From: Helicobacter sp.
GTDB lineage: Bacteria; Campylobacterota; Campylobacteria; Campylobacterales; Helicobacteraceae
Assembly (NCBI RefSeq): GCF_022770205.1
Contig: NZ_JALEIK010000022.1
Location: 1 to 50,533 of the forward strand
Reading direction: 5' to 3'
DNA length: 50,533 nucleotides
Part shown: in pieces, positions 8,781-18,224 of the stretch
How the letters are laid out: each line of letters opens with the position of its first letter
How positions within the stretch are numbered: the first letter of the stretch is position 1
Notes under the pieces: generated by a model
The model's database searches: none
Told to the model about the DNA's origin: nothing
What the model saw: the letters and a program-made list of their open reading frames with translations, nothing else
Made by a program: the position numbers and the translations under genes

Positions 8781-9779
8781 CTAACCTCCTGTTTGGTAAA
8801 AGGCGCGCTTGGAAATCGCATTTGCATTCCAATCATTTTTCTCTGGTTTTGTGGAGATGCAGAGTTTTAGGCGTTCTAAAATTTCTTGTGTGTTACCTTC
8901 TAACATTGCCTCTTTAACGCTGATTGCATTTTCGTGGTAAAGGCAGGGGATAAGTTTACCTTCACTGCTTAGACGAATACGATTGCAGGTTTTACAAAAG
9001 TCATCATTATGGGGAGCAATCACTCCAAAAATATAATCTTGCTCTAAAGCACAATTTAACTTCTGTTTGATTTCTTTTTGTGGAATCTTAAAAAGCACTG
9101 CTGGTCCAAAAGTTTCTTTATTGAAAAGTTGCACTTGGTATTTTTTGCGGATATACTCTAAAATCTCAGCTAGCTTTAAGCCCCTTATTTCGCTCCTTGC
9201 GTGCGTATTTTCCATAAACTCAATATAACGCACCATCACACCTAAACCTATGGCGTATTCTAAAATCTCTACAATTTCAGAGTCATTAATTCCCCGTAGT
9301 GGCACCATATTAAGCTTAATCTTTAAGCCTGCTTTGCGTGCGCTTTGAATGCCAAGTAGAATCTTATCTAATCCATCTCTTTTAGAGATGCACTTAATAT
9401 GTTCTTTGTTTAAGGAGTCTAGGGAAATGTTAATGCGCTTTAATCCAGCATTTTTTAAGTCTTGTGCTATGGGAGCTAGCAAAAAGGCGTTTGTCGTTAG
9501 GGCAATATCAATATGGGGAGCGATTTTACAAATATTAGCGATAAATTCCACAATTTTAGAGCGCAAAAGTGGCTCTCCCCCTGTGATTCTAATTTTCTTT
9601 ACCCCTGCATTAATGGCAACTTGAATAAAATTTAAAATAGCATCTAAGGGCACATCTTGGGTTTCATTGCCTATATCCATCGGAGTATTTGGCATACAAT
9701 AAGCGCAGCGGAAATTGCAGCGTTCTGTTACGCTAATGCGCATATAATCAATGGTTCTACCAAAGCTATCAACTAGCAC
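8781..9779 (-). CDS. moaA: GTP 3',8-cyclase MoaA
   Basis: A 332-aa radical-SAM enzyme for the first step of molybdenum cofactor synthesis. The N-terminal cluster motif is CNFRCAYC. The C-terminal cluster lies in DDFCKTCNRIRL with a further Cys in IPCLYH. The protein ends in the Gly-Gly that is essential in this family. Other moa genes are not in the window. It is divergent from flhB across a 161-bp gap. Confidence 0.94.
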   Translation of the reverse strand: MLVDSFGRTIDYMRISVTERCNFRCAYCMPNTPMDIGNETQDVPLDAILNFIQVAINAGVKKIRITGGEPLLRSKIVEFIANICKIAPHIDIALTTNAFLLAPIAQDLKNAGLKRINISLDSLNKEHIKCISKRDGLDKILLGIQSARKAGLKIKLNMVPLRGINDSEIVEILEYAIGLGVMVRYIEFMENTHARSEIRGLKLAEILEYIRKKYQVQLFNKETFGPAVLFKIPQKEIKQKLNCALEQDYIFGVIAPHNDDFCKTCNRIRLSSEGKLIPCLYHENAISVKEAMLEGNTQEILERLKLCISTKPEKNDWNANAISKRAFYQTGG

Positions 9780-9857
9780 ACACGCTCCTTGTTTGGAATT
9801 ATGGAATCATACAAAAAATATGATTTTGTGAAAATTTATATGTGCGCATTTCTTTGG

Positions 9858-9863
9858 TAAAAT
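9858..9863 (+). promoter_or_regulatory. Possible -10 box for flhB
   Basis: TAAAAT preceded by TTTGG, about 78 bp before the flhB ATG in the moaA/flhB gap. It is a weak match, so tentative. Confidence 0.3.
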
Positions 9864-9940
9864 ACGCATTCTAATAAAAGTTGGAATCGTAAATGTGGCA
9901 AGGCTTTAAGAGAGCTTTAACTTTATATTAAGGGAGAGTT

Positions 9941-11002
9941 ATGGCGGATGAGGAAAAGACAGAAGCTCCTACGGGGCGGAGAATACAAAAGGCACGCGAA
10001 GAAGGCAATGTCATTAAAAGCCCTGATGTCAATGCGTTTTTAGGGCTTGTTGTGGGCTTGGCTTTAGTGTTTTTGTGTTTTAATTTTTGGGTGCGTGGGC
10101 TTGGCGGTGTGTTTGAGCAAATCTATCAAGGCTTCTCCCAAGAATTTACGCGTTCAAATGCGATGTCCCTAACCCTATCTTTAATGTTTCAAGTGCTGTA
10201 TTTGCTAGCACCTATTTTTGGGGCTTTGATGTTAATAGGTGTGATTGCAAATATTTCTCAAAGTGGCTTTTTGCTAACAACTAAAGCCATCCAACCCAAG
10301 CTTCAAAAGCTAAATTTCATTATGGGATTAAAAAATCTCATCACATTAAAAAAGTTATTAGATGGCTTTTTGATTACCTTTAAGGTGCTTACGGCATTTG
10401 TGATTGCTTTTTTTGTATTTCTTGGCTTTATGCACGAGCTAACAACCATTGCACTCCTTCCGCTTGGAGATCAAATGCTATGGTTTAGGGATAAGGCAAT
10501 TGTTTTAATTGGAATCCTTTTAGCATTTTTTTTGGTAATGGCAAGTGTGGACTATATGATTAAGCGGTATCAATATTTTAAATCATTGCGTATGAGCAAG
10601 CAGGAAGTCAAAGATGAATTTAAAAACCAAGAAGGGGACCAACAAGTTAAGGGAAAAATCCGCTCTTTAATGTTTCAAGCAGCAAGAAAAAGAATGCTAC
10701 AAAATATCCCAAGTGCTGATGTGGTAGTAACAAACCCAACGCATTATGCGGTGGCGTTGCGCTATGATAATCAAAAAGAGCGTGCGCCACGCGTGCTTGC
10801 TAAAGGGGTAGATTTCCTAGCCCAACGCATTAAAGAAATCGCCACAGAACACGCAATTCCTATCATAGAAAACCCACCGCTTGCAAGGGCATTGTATAAA
10901 GATGTTGAACTTGATAAAGAGATTCCAGAATCACTTTATCAAGCAATGGTAAATGTGCTGCTTGAAGTGCAACGCATCAATGATGGGCGTAAAAGTGCGT
11001 AA
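9941..11002 (+). CDS. flhB: Flagellar export gate protein FlhB
   Basis: A 353-aa inner-membrane protein of the flagellar type III secretion apparatus. It opens ADEEKTEAPTGRRIQKAREEG, as FlhB proteins do, and has four hydrophobic segments between about residues 30 and 210. The cytoplasmic domain carries the autocleavage motif N265-P266-T267-H268. Cleavage there switches export from rod/hook to filament substrates. It has its own ribosome site (GGGAGAG before ATG). It is followed by gatB with its own promoter candidate, so it may be monocistronic. Confidence 0.95.
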   Translation: MADEEKTEAPTGRRIQKAREEGNVIKSPDVNAFLGLVVGLALVFLCFNFWVRGLGGVFEQIYQGFSQEFTRSNAMSLTLSLMFQVLYLLAPIFGALMLIGVIANISQSGFLLTTKAIQPKLQKLNFIMGLKNLITLKKLLDGFLITFKVLTAFVIAFFVFLGFMHELTTIALLPLGDQMLWFRDKAIVLIGILLAFFLVMASVDYMIKRYQYFKSLRMSKQEVKDEFKNQEGDQQVKGKIRSLMFQAARKRMLQNIPSADVVVTNPTHYAVALRYDNQKERAPRVLAKGVDFLAQRIKEIATEHAIPIIENPPLARALYKDVELDKEIPESLYQAMVNVLLEVQRINDGRKSA

Positions 11003-11058
11003 GGATAAGTTAAATATTACTACAATGTAAAACACGCTAGAATACGCTAACATTATCT

Positions 11059-11064
11059 TATAAT
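11059..11064 (+). promoter_or_regulatory. Predicted -10 box for gatB
   Basis: A perfect TATAAT 21 bp before the gatB ATG, giving a short leader that still contains the AAGGGG ribosome site. Confidence 0.55.
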
Positions 11065-11085
11065 AAATGATTACAAGGGGCTAAA

Positions 11086-12513
11086 ATGAGTGCTTTTGAA
11101 ACCATCATTGGACTTGAAGTGCATGTCCAGCTTAATACAAAAACAAAAATCTTCTGTTCTTGCGCAACAAGTTTTGGGGATAACCCTAATAAAAATGTTT
11201 GTCCAACTTGTTTGGGCTTGCCCGGTGCTTTGCCTGTATTAAATCGCGAAGTTGTAAAAAAGGCAATTAGCTTTGGTGTGGCAATTAATGCCAAGATTAA
11301 CCAAAATTCTGTATTTGCGCGTAAAAATTATTTTTATCCGGATTTACCAAAGGCATATCAAATCAGTCAATTTGAGATTCCAATTGTGGGGCGTGGAGAG
11401 ATTGAAATTAAAATGAATGGTGCAAAAAAAATCATTGGCGTAACGCGTGCGCATATGGAAGAAGATGCAGGGAAAAATATCCACGAAGGGCAGTTTTCTA
11501 AAGTGGATTTAAACCGCGCTTGCACACCGCTTTTAGAGATTGTAAGTGAGCCGGATATGCGTAGTAGTGATGAAGCCATTGCTTATCTTAAAAAGTTGCA
11601 CTCTATTGTGCGCTTTCTTGGAATTAGTGATGCAAATATGCAAGAGGGCAGTTTCCGTTGTGATGCGAATGTTTCTATTCGCCCAAAAGGGGATTCTAAG
11701 CTTTATACGCGCGTAGAAATTAAGAATCTAAATTCCTTTAAATTTATCCAAAAGGCAATAGAATACGAAGTGGAGCGGCAAATTGTTGCGTGGGAGGATG
11801 GCAAGTATGAAGCACAAGTTGTGCAAGAAACACGGCTTTTTGACACAACAAAAGGCACAACGCGCTCAATGCGTGGCAAAGAGGAAGCAGCAGATTATCG
11901 CTACTTCCCTGACCCTGATTTGCTCCCTGTGTTTATTGATGAAGCATTAATGCGCGAGGGTAAAGAGATTCCAGAAATGCCCGATGAGAAAAGAGAACGC
12001 TATATCCGTGATTTTGGGATTAAAGCAAGTGATGCAAGCGTATTAACAAATGAACTTGAAATGGCATTGTATTTTGAATCTATGCTTGATTTTGGAGCAA
12101 GCGCAAAAGGTGCGGTAACTTGGCTTACAACAGAACTTTTGGGGCGACTAAAAGGAGAGAATACTTTACAAAATTGTGGGATAGAATCTAGCGTGCTTGC
12201 AACTTTGGTTAAACGCATTGATGCAGGCAAAATTAGTGGAAAAAGTGGCAAAGAAATTTTAGATGTTCTTGTAGAAAAACGCGGTGGTGATGTGGATTCT
12301 TTGATTTCTGCAATGGGATTAGAGCAGGTTAATGATGAGGGAGCAATTTTAAGCGTGATTGATTCTGTGTTGCAGGCTAATGCAGACAAGGTTGTTGAAT
12401 ATAAAAATGGAAAAGATAAGCTTTTTGGATTCTTTGTAGGGCAGGTGATGAAAAATGCTAAGGGAGTAAATCCTGCTCGTGTGAATGAACTTTTAAAAGA
12501 GAAGTTGCAATAA
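11086..12513 (+). CDS. gatB: Asp/Glu-tRNA amidotransferase subunit B
   Basis: A 475-aa GatB, full length. The N-terminal signature [16 protein letters not shown] and the Cys-rich [17 protein letters not shown] zinc-site region are present, then [18 protein letters not shown] and the C-terminal helical/YqeY-like tail. With GatA and GatC it converts Glu-tRNA(Gln), and probably Asp-tRNA(Asn), to the amidated forms. Bacteria of this group lack glutaminyl-tRNA synthetase and rely on this route with the two GltX enzymes; one of these, gltX, is in this window. GatA and GatC are elsewhere. Confidence 0.95.
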   Translation: MSAFETIIGLEVHVQLNTKTKIFCSCATSFGDNPNKNVCPTCLGLPGALPVLNREVVKKAISFGVAINAKINQNSVFARKNYFYPDLPKAYQISQFEIPIVGRGEIEIKMNGAKKIIGVTRAHMEEDAGKNIHEGQFSKVDLNRACTPLLEIVSEPDMRSSDEAIAYLKKLHSIVRFLGISDANMQEGSFRCDANVSIRPKGDSKLYTRVEIKNLNSFKFIQKAIEYEVERQIVAWEDGKYEAQVVQETRLFDTTKGTTRSMRGKEEAADYRYFPDPDLLPVFIDEALMREGKEIPEMPDEKRERYIRDFGIKASDASVLTNELEMALYFESMLDFGASAKGAVTWLTTELLGRLKGENTLQNCGIESSVLATLVKRIDAGKISGKSGKEILDVLVEKRGGDVDSLISAMGLEQVNDEGAILSVIDSVLQANADKVVEYKNGKDKLFGFFVGQVMKNAKGVNPARVNELLKEKLQ

Positions 12514-12522
12514 AGCTAAAAT

Positions 12523-12900
12523 ATGGAATCCAAAACACTAGGAAAAAAAGAATACTCTAAGCTTGCAAGGCGTGATTTTTTTACACCTTATTTGCTAGGA
12601 CTTTCGTTTTTGCCTTTGTTGCTTGCATTTTTATTGTTCTGTGGAATCCTTATATGGCGCAAATTTGTATGTGGTATTGTATGAGTTTTTGCGCGTGGAT
12701 TTTGGCTTTAGTAGCACTTGGTTGGCGTGGGCTGTGATAAAAATTTTTGTGGCGATGTTTCTTATGAGAGTTTAAGGTTGGCACAAAAAGGCAAGATTAA
12801 AAGTGTGATTATTCCACTTTCTTTGATAAATCTTATTCCCATTGTTGGTTTTTTCTCCTATGTGTATGCGCTAAGTGTGCTTACACATTTATTTTTTTGA
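12523..12900 (+). pseudogene. Decayed EI24-type membrane protein gene
   Basis: Between gatB and dnaB lie fragments of an integral membrane protein in two frames. The first frame gives ATG 12523, KEYSKLARRDFFTPYLLGL and a hydrophobic run up to about 12652. A second frame, roughly 12653-12772, reads YGANLYVVLYEFLRVDF then FSSTWLAWAVIKIFVAMF. The first frame resumes with SLRLAQKGKIKSV and a hydrophobic end VYALSVLTHLFF to the stop at 12898. The opening and ending resemble Helicobacter EI24-domain proteins (H. pylori has one beside dnaB), but those are over 200 aa and only about 125 codons remain. This implies frameshifts plus a large internal deletion. The family assignment is from memory. Confidence 0.6.
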
Positions 12901-12920
12901 TATAAAATTAAAGGAAGATT

Positions 12921-14378
12921 ATGGAAATGCAAATGCAAATTGAGCGTGCAGTTTTAAGCTCAATCCTTTTTGATTCTGAACGCTTAGACACACTAGCAGA
13001 GTTACTAGCTCCTGAAGATTTCTCTTATGCACCCCATAAAAACATTTTTTTTGCAATGTTAGAGTTACACCGCACCGATCGCCCCATTGATGAAGAGTTT
13101 ATTTTAAAGCTTTCTACAAAAGCTCGCCCTATTCCACAAGAAGAGCTTTTAAATGTGCTAACAACAAGCCCAATTGGAAATGTGAAAGCCTATGCAGATG
13201 AAATCCGCAATGCTTCCATCAAGCGTAAATTGCATTCTTTTGCAACTAAAATTCAAGAATCAACAAGCGATGAAAATTCTAACACACAAGAGATAATGGA
13301 TTATCTCCAAAGTGAGCTTTATAAAATCACAAATGTGCAACAAAGCCGTGATTTTAGAAGTGCCAAGGAAATCTCAGAGGCCACAATGGAATATATCAAT
13401 AAAATGAAGGCGCGCGGAAATCATTTGCTAATTGGTGTGGATACAGGATTTACAAGTTTAAATAAAATAACAACGGGTTTTGGTAACGGAGATTTAATCA
13501 TTGTTGCAGCACGCCCTGCAATGGGCAAAACAACGCTTGTGTTAAATATGTCGCAAAAAGCATTAGACACAGGGCGCGGAGTGGCGTTTTTTAGTCTTGA
13601 AATGCCAGCAGAACAATTAATGCTAAGAATGCTTGCAGCCAAAACTTCTATTGCTTTACAGGATTTGCGTGTAGGGAATTTGCAAGATGATGAGTGGAGG
13701 AATCTCTCATATGCCGTAGATGTGATGAGTAAGGCACCGCTTTTTATTGATGATAATAGCATCCTAACAATCCATCAGCTACGCACAAAACTCCGTAAAA
13801 TTAAGTCCAAGCATCCAGAAATTGGACTTGCTGTGGTTGATTATTTGCAGTTGATGAGTGGGGCAAGCAACAGGGATAGACATCAAGAAGTGAGTGAAAT
13901 TAGCCGTGGGCTAAAAATGATAGCAAGAGAATTAGAGATTCCTATTATTGCGCTCTCACAACTTAATAGAAGCCTTGAGTCAAGAAGCGATAGGCGTCCT
14001 ATGCTCTCAGATTTAAGAGAGTCAGGCTCTATTGAGCAGGATGCAGATATTATTTTGTTTGTGTATCGTGATGCAGTGTATAAGCTAAAAGATGAGAAAG
14101 AGAAAGAAGAAGCCTTTAAAAAAGAGGGTAAAGAGTATAAAAGCACTTTTGTGTTCAAAAATGAAGAGGAAGCAGAGATAATCATTGGCAAACAGCGCAA
14201 TGGTCCAACAGGTATGGTAAAGCTTGTGTTCCAAAAGCATTGCACGCGCTTTATTGATACAAGCGATTCAATGTCAGCATTGCAAATTACATTTGAAAAT
14301 GCAGAAACAACACAGACAAAATTCATTCCCCCACAAGATGATGGACAAGGGGATAAAATAGAAGTGCCATTTATTTAG
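12921..14378 (+). CDS. dnaB: Replicative DNA helicase DnaB
   Basis: A 485-aa replicative helicase. The N-terminal DnaB domain (residues about 5-105, QIERAVLSSILFDSERL) is followed by the RecA-like motor. Walker A is ARPAMGKTTLV near residue 205, Walker B is AVVDYLQLMSG, and the late motifs are LSQLNRSLESR, DLRESGSIEQDAD and a GKQRNGPTG arginine-finger loop. It is the hexameric helicase that unwinds DNA at the fork. GGAAG lies 5 nt before the ATG. A C-terminal insert rich in K/E (about residues 380-410) looks lineage-specific. Confidence 0.96.
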   Translation: MEMQMQIERAVLSSILFDSERLDTLAELLAPEDFSYAPHKNIFFAMLELHRTDRPIDEEFILKLSTKARPIPQEELLNVLTTSPIGNVKAYADEIRNASIKRKLHSFATKIQESTSDENSNTQEIMDYLQSELYKITNVQQSRDFRSAKEISEATMEYINKMKARGNHLLIGVDTGFTSLNKITTGFGNGDLIIVAARPAMGKTTLVLNMSQKALDTGRGVAFFSLEMPAEQLMLRMLAAKTSIALQDLRVGNLQDDEWRNLSYAVDVMSKAPLFIDDNSILTIHQLRTKLRKIKSKHPEIGLAVVDYLQLMSGASNRDRHQEVSEISRGLKMIARELEIPIIALSQLNRSLESRSDRRPMLSDLRESGSIEQDADIILFVYRDAVYKLKDEKEKEEAFKKEGKEYKSTFVFKNEEEAEIIIGKQRNGPTGMVKLVFQKHCTRFIDTSDSMSALQITFENAETTQTKFIPPQDDGQGDKIEVPFI

Positions 14379-14423
14379 ATTTTATATTTGCGATTCCAAC
14401 TTTTTTGGGAAGTTTTTGGACTT

Positions 14424-14675
14424 TTAGAGTTTTTTGCTAATTTTTTTCAACGCTTTGCGTAAGGCTTTAATTCGCTTTTTTGGAATCATTATGGATTGTT
14501 CGTTTTGTGTAGCATCCCTTAGTGTGTCATTAACATTAACTTTGATAGTAACCGCTCCTGTGTCTTTGCTATCTTGGTTAGGAAGATCAAAGGCGGAGAC
14601 TTCAATAGTGCCTTTTTTTAAAAGGCTACTCTTTAAGGGGATTGTATAAGAGAGTTTTTTAATTTTTTGTCGCAT
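14424..14675 (-). CDS. Small basic protein of unknown function
   Basis: An 83-aa protein I do not recognise. AAAGGA lies 4 nt before the ATG, which supports translation. The ends are very Lys/Arg-rich (MRQKIKKL... and ...RIKALRKALKKISKKL). The middle, with KGTIEVSAFDLP and GAVTIKVNVNDTLRDA, suggests beta strands. It lies 39 nt upstream of lpxD on the same strand and converges with dnaB. No cysteines, signal peptide or transmembrane segment. The basic tail could bind nucleic acid or ribosomes, but this is a guess. Confidence 0.55.
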   Translation of the reverse strand: MRQKIKKLSYTIPLKSSLLKKGTIEVSAFDLPNQDSKDTGAVTIKVNVNDTLRDATQNEQSIMIPKKRIKALRKALKKISKKL

Positions 14676-14714
14676 TGTTTTCCTTTATTTATGTGAGCAA
14701 GTTGTAGCAAATTT

Positions 14715-15719
14715 TTAAGTTTTTTTTAACATTTTTTTTAAAAGTGCTTGTAATTTTAACCAATCATTAAGCGGTAAGAGCGGATGTCCTGAAAACTTCC
14801 CATTTGCAGGCAGACTCTTTGAAATCGCTCCGCGCGCTCCTACTTGCGTGAAGTCGCCAATGTGCAAATGCCCAGCACTTCCGCATTGCCCCCCCAAAAC
14901 AACATTGCGTCCTGTTGAGGTAGAGCCTGAAATGCCTGCTTGTGAAACGATGATGGAAAATTCGCCAATGTTACAATTATGCGCAATTTGCACAAGGTTA
15001 TCAATCTTCGTGCCTTGCTTGATGCGCGTTTCACCAAAGACAGCCCTGTCGATTGTTGTGTTTGCGCCAATTTCCACATCATTTTCAAGCACGGCTTTGC
15101 CATTGTGATAAATTTTAATATGCCTTCCATCTTTGGTGTGTGCATAGCCAAAACCATCGCTTCCAATCACGCTATTTGCGTGGATTCTAACATTATCTCC
15201 TAGCTCACAATGATTATAAATGCAAACTCCGGGGAATAACACACAATTTGATCCGATTTTGACATTTTCCCCAATGCTTACATTTGCTAAAATCACACAA
15301 TTTTCCCCTATCTCGCTACCATTGCCAATGGCTACATTGCTAGCAATTTGCGCGCTTTTAGCAATTTTTGGTGGAGTTGCGCTATTAAAAAGTGGCGCGG
15401 CAAAGCATTCTGTAAGATAAGCCATTCCAAGGTAGGGGCTTTCACACACAAGCGCAAAGGCGGAAGTTGGAATCACATTTAAATGTTCTTTGCGTGTTAA
15501 AACTGCTTTTGCTTTTGTTGTTTTAATCTCTTCAATGTATTGATCTTTTTCTAAAAAAGTGATGGAGTTGCAAGTGGCATTTTGTGGCGATTCTAGGTTG
15601 ATTATCAAATTGGAATCCAAAAAATTAGAATGCGCTTGCCACTTCCCATTATGATAGCACATTACGCATTCTAGGACATCTTTATCCTTTAAAAGCGCGA
15701 CAATCTCTTTTAGCTCCAT
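14715..15719 (-). CDS. lpxD: UDP-3-O-acylglucosamine N-acyltransferase LpxD
   Basis: A 334-aa lipid A enzyme that adds the second hydroxyacyl chain to UDP-3-O-acyl-glucosamine. There is an N-terminal uridine-binding domain (about residues 1-100), then many hexapeptide repeats of the left-handed beta helix ([34 protein letters not shown]), with the catalytic His in the [10 protein letters not shown] region. A G7 run on the coding strand (forward C7 at 14889-14895) encodes part of VLGGQCG. It follows the acetolactate synthase genes, an order also seen in Campylobacter (ilvI-ilvH-lpxD). Confidence 0.93.
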   Translation of the reverse strand: MELKEIVALLKDKDVLECVMCYHNGKWQAHSNFLDSNLIINLESPQNATCNSITFLEKDQYIEEIKTTKAKAVLTRKEHLNVIPTSAFALVCESPYLGMAYLTECFAAPLFNSATPPKIAKSAQIASNVAIGNGSEIGENCVILANVSIGENVKIGSNCVLFPGVCIYNHCELGDNVRIHANSVIGSDGFGYAHTKDGRHIKIYHNGKAVLENDVEIGANTTIDRAVFGETRIKQGTKIDNLVQIAHNCNIGEFSIIVSQAGISGSTSTGRNVVLGGQCGSAGHLHIGDFTQVGARGAISKSLPANGKFSGHPLLPLNDWLKLQALLKKMLKKT

Positions 15720-15728
15720 ACTTTCCCT

Positions 15729-16202
15729 TTAATTATTAGACTCAATCGCTAGGATTCCGCTACGGGTAATGTCTTTTGGTTTATGGATTTTTAGCGCATT
15801 TAGAAGTGTATTAATGCGTGCGTGCGTATCGCAGGCAATAAAAATGGAACATTTTTCATTTGCTTCTAAAAGCCTTCCATTAAAGCCATTAAAGAGTGTG
15901 CTAATTGCGCTTAAATTGCAATCTGCATTGAATTTTACAAGCAAAGATTCCTGCTCAATAATCTGCTCATCTTCAAGCACTTTTAGCACAGGGATGAGCT
16001 TGTGGAGTTGCTTAAGGATTTGCTCTAGCACCTTATCATCTCCCTTTGTGGCAATGGTTATGCGCGAAAGGTTGGAATCCAAAATGGGTGCAACACTTAG
16101 AGATTCTATATTATAACCGCGTCCTGCAAAAAGCCCGCTAATGCGCGATAAAACGCCGTGTTCATTGAGCACTGTTACGGTGATTATGCGTTTGATTTGC
16201 AT
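15729..16202 (-). CDS. ilvN: Acetolactate synthase regulatory subunit
   Basis: A 157-aa small subunit with an N-terminal ACT domain (TVLNEHGVLSRISGLFAGRGYNIESLSV), the valine-binding part, and a C-terminal domain ending near KDITRSGILAIE. It binds the large subunit and gives feedback inhibition by branched-chain amino acids. It lies 3 nt after the large-subunit stop and 9 nt before lpxD. The naming ilvN versus ilvH is arbitrary here. Confidence 0.93.
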   Translation of the reverse strand: MQIKRIITVTVLNEHGVLSRISGLFAGRGYNIESLSVAPILDSNLSRITIATKGDDKVLEQILKQLHKLIPVLKVLEDEQIIEQESLLVKFNADCNLSAISTLFNGFNGRLLEANEKCSIFIACDTHARINTLLNALKIHKPKDITRSGILAIESNN

Positions 16203-16205
16203 TGC

Positions 16206-17897
16206 TTACTCCTTATACTCTAGCATCATATTAAACAATGCACCGCCTGTTGGCACCATTGGCAAAACATCTTCCATTCTATCAATACGCACATCAAGCA
16301 ATGCTGGCTTATTAGAAGCAATTGCCTCTTGGAGTGCATTTGTAAAATCCTCTTTTGTGTGGCACACCTTACCATAACCACCAAAGGATTCTACAAGTTT
16401 CACAAAATCCGGCTGTTGCTCTAAATTTGTTTCAGAATAGCGATTCTCATAAAAGAAGGTTTGCCACTGCCTTACCATTCCTAAGTAATTATTGTTTAAT
16501 ACGATATTAATCACAGCGATTCCATACACAGAGCAAGTCATCAACTCTTGGATATTCATTAAAATTGAACCATCGCCGCTAATGTTAATGGAAATTTTAT
16601 CAGGGAATGCCTTTTTTGCCCCCATTGCAGCAGGTAAGCCAAAGCCCATAGTGCCTAATCCTCCACTTGTGATAAATTGTCTAGGATAGGTGAAGGGATA
16701 AAATTGTGCTGCCCACATTTGATGCTGTCCGACATCCGTGCTAATAAGGGCAGAGTCGCCTAGCATTTTGCCTAGTTTTTCAAGCACCCATTGTGGTTTT
16801 AACGGAATTGTGGAATCCTTATAGCTTAAGGGATGGAGTTTGTCATAGCGTTCTAATTGTTCTCTCCAAGCAAGCGTGGATTTAGGATTATAGTCTTTTT
16901 GTAAAAGCGGTAATAGCTCCTCTAAAACATTCTTAATATCCCCAACAATAGGATAATTTGCATTCACAATTTTACTAATGCTACTTGGATCAATGTCAAT
17001 GTGAATGATTTGTGCATATTTTGCAAACTCACTAAGCTTTCCTGTAACCCTATCATCAAAGCGCGCACCAAGTGCAATTAGCAAGTCTGCTTCGCTCATT
17101 GCCATATTTGCAGCATAGCTTCCGTGCATTCCTACCATACTGATTAAATTGGGATGATTATGGGGTAGGATTCCGCGCGCCATTAGTGTTTCAATGGCTG
17201 GAATTTGTGTGGTTTCACATAGCTCTTTGATAATGCTAGCACTTCCTGATGTGATTGCTCCACCACCAAGATAAAGCAAAGGCTTTTTAGAGTCTTTAAT
17301 CACTTGTGCTGCTTTTTTAATCTGCCTTAAATTTCCTTTGTATGTGGGTTTGTAGGTTTGTAGTTTAATTTCACTAGGATAATTAAAAACACCCATTGTT
17401 GCGCTAATGTCTTTGGGTATGTCAATATGCACAGGTCCCGGGCGTCCGCTTTTTGCGATATAAAAGGCTTCTTTTAAGATTCTAGGGAGCTCTTCAATGC
17501 TTTTGACAAGATAGTTATGCTTTGTGCAAGGGCGTGAGATTCCCACAGCATCAATTTCTTGAAACGCATCTGTGCCAATAAGACTTGTAGGCACTTGCCC
17601 GCTAATAATGACTAAGGGAATGGAATCCATATAGGCAGTTGCGATTCCAGTGATTGTGTTTGTAAAGCCCGGTCCACTTGTAACAATAGCAACCCCCACT
17701 TCACCACTTGCTCTTGCGTAACCATCTGCTGCGTGCACGGCTGCTTGTTCGTGGCGGATTAAAATATGCTCAAAGAAATTTTGCTTATAAATCTCATCAT
17801 AAAGATTTAGTGCAGCCCCACCGGGATAGCCAAAAACAACCTTTACACCCTCGTTTTTAAGGGCGTGCATCACCATTTCAGAACCATTTAAGCGCAT
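16206..17897 (-). CDS. ilvB: Acetolactate synthase catalytic subunit
   Basis: A 563-aa thiamine-diphosphate enzyme making acetolactate or acetohydroxybutyrate for valine, leucine and isoleucine. It shows the N-terminal VFGYPGGAALNLYDEI with HEQAAVHAADGYARASG (catalytic Glu region), the central FAD-type domain, and the C-terminal ThDP motif GDGSILMNIQEL...NNNYLGMV. First gene of an ilvB-ilvN-lpxD-(83 aa) run on the minus strand. Also called ilvI in Campylobacter. Confidence 0.95.
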   Translation of the reverse strand: MRLNGSEMVMHALKNEGVKVVFGYPGGAALNLYDEIYKQNFFEHILIRHEQAAVHAADGYARASGEVGVAIVTSGPGFTNTITGIATAYMDSIPLVIISGQVPTSLIGTDAFQEIDAVGISRPCTKHNYLVKSIEELPRILKEAFYIAKSGRPGPVHIDIPKDISATMGVFNYPSEIKLQTYKPTYKGNLRQIKKAAQVIKDSKKPLLYLGGGAITSGSASIIKELCETTQIPAIETLMARGILPHNHPNLISMVGMHGSYAANMAMSEADLLIALGARFDDRVTGKLSEFAKYAQIIHIDIDPSSISKIVNANYPIVGDIKNVLEELLPLLQKDYNPKSTLAWREQLERYDKLHPLSYKDSTIPLKPQWVLEKLGKMLGDSALISTDVGQHQMWAAQFYPFTYPRQFITSGGLGTMGFGLPAAMGAKKAFPDKISINISGDGSILMNIQELMTCSVYGIAVINIVLNNNYLGMVRQWQTFFYENRYSETNLEQQPDFVKLVESFGGYGKVCHTKEDFTNALQEAIASNKPALLDVRIDRMEDVLPMVPTGGALFNMMLEYKE

Positions 17898-17988
17898 AAA
17901 TATTCCTAATAATTTTTATTGATTCTACTTTAACAAAACTTTAACAACGCTTTTAAGATTCTAAGCAAATAAATATTTAGGGTATTAG

Positions 17989-18132
17989 ATGGTATTAGGA
18001 ATATCTTTGGGAAATTTTAATCAATTTTTTGTTACACAAATTACAAGCATTGAAAACTTAATTGCACAAAATTTAGAGGATTTTATCAATCAAATAATTA
18101 AGGATGCACAAGGAAGCAGGGGCGCAATGTGA
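17989..18132 (+). CDS. Possible 47-aa ORF, uncertain
   Basis: The 327-bp gap between ilvB and gltX holds one short ORF with an AGGG 6 nt before ATG 17989, coding 47 aa (starts MVLGISLGNFNQFF, ends DAQGSRGAM). I do not recognise it. The downstream sequence stays open in other frames to about 18170, so it could be the remnant of a longer gene. It may equally be chance. The rest of the gap holds the hairpin at 18173-18192 and the gltX ribosome site. Confidence 0.2.
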   Translation: MVLGISLGNFNQFFVTQITSIENLIAQNLEDFINQIIKDAQGSRGAM

Positions 18133-18172
18133 TTTGTTTTTCGCATTCTGTAATTTTAAGGGAAGAATTTTA

Positions 18173-18192
18173 GAATCTTTAAGATAAGATTC
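18173..18192. repeat. GAATC-type hairpin before gltX
   Basis: GAATCTT (18173-18179) and AAGATTC (18186-18192) form a 7-bp stem with a 6-nt loop, 33 bp before the gltX ATG. It could terminate or attenuate read-through into gltX, but no clear U-run follows. It belongs to the GAATC/GATTC pattern seen across the window. Confidence 0.4.
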
Positions 18193-18224
18193 CACATTTT
18201 AAGATTGCTTTATAAGGAGCATTT

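Noticed and set aside
14391-14417. Possible terminator between dnaB and the 83-aa gene
   Set aside because: Only a 5-bp AACTT/AAGTT stem around a G-rich loop is visible, too weak to call.
15220-15420. Plus-strand ORF within lpxD
   Set aside because: It mirrors the hexapeptide repeats and carries no signal of its own.
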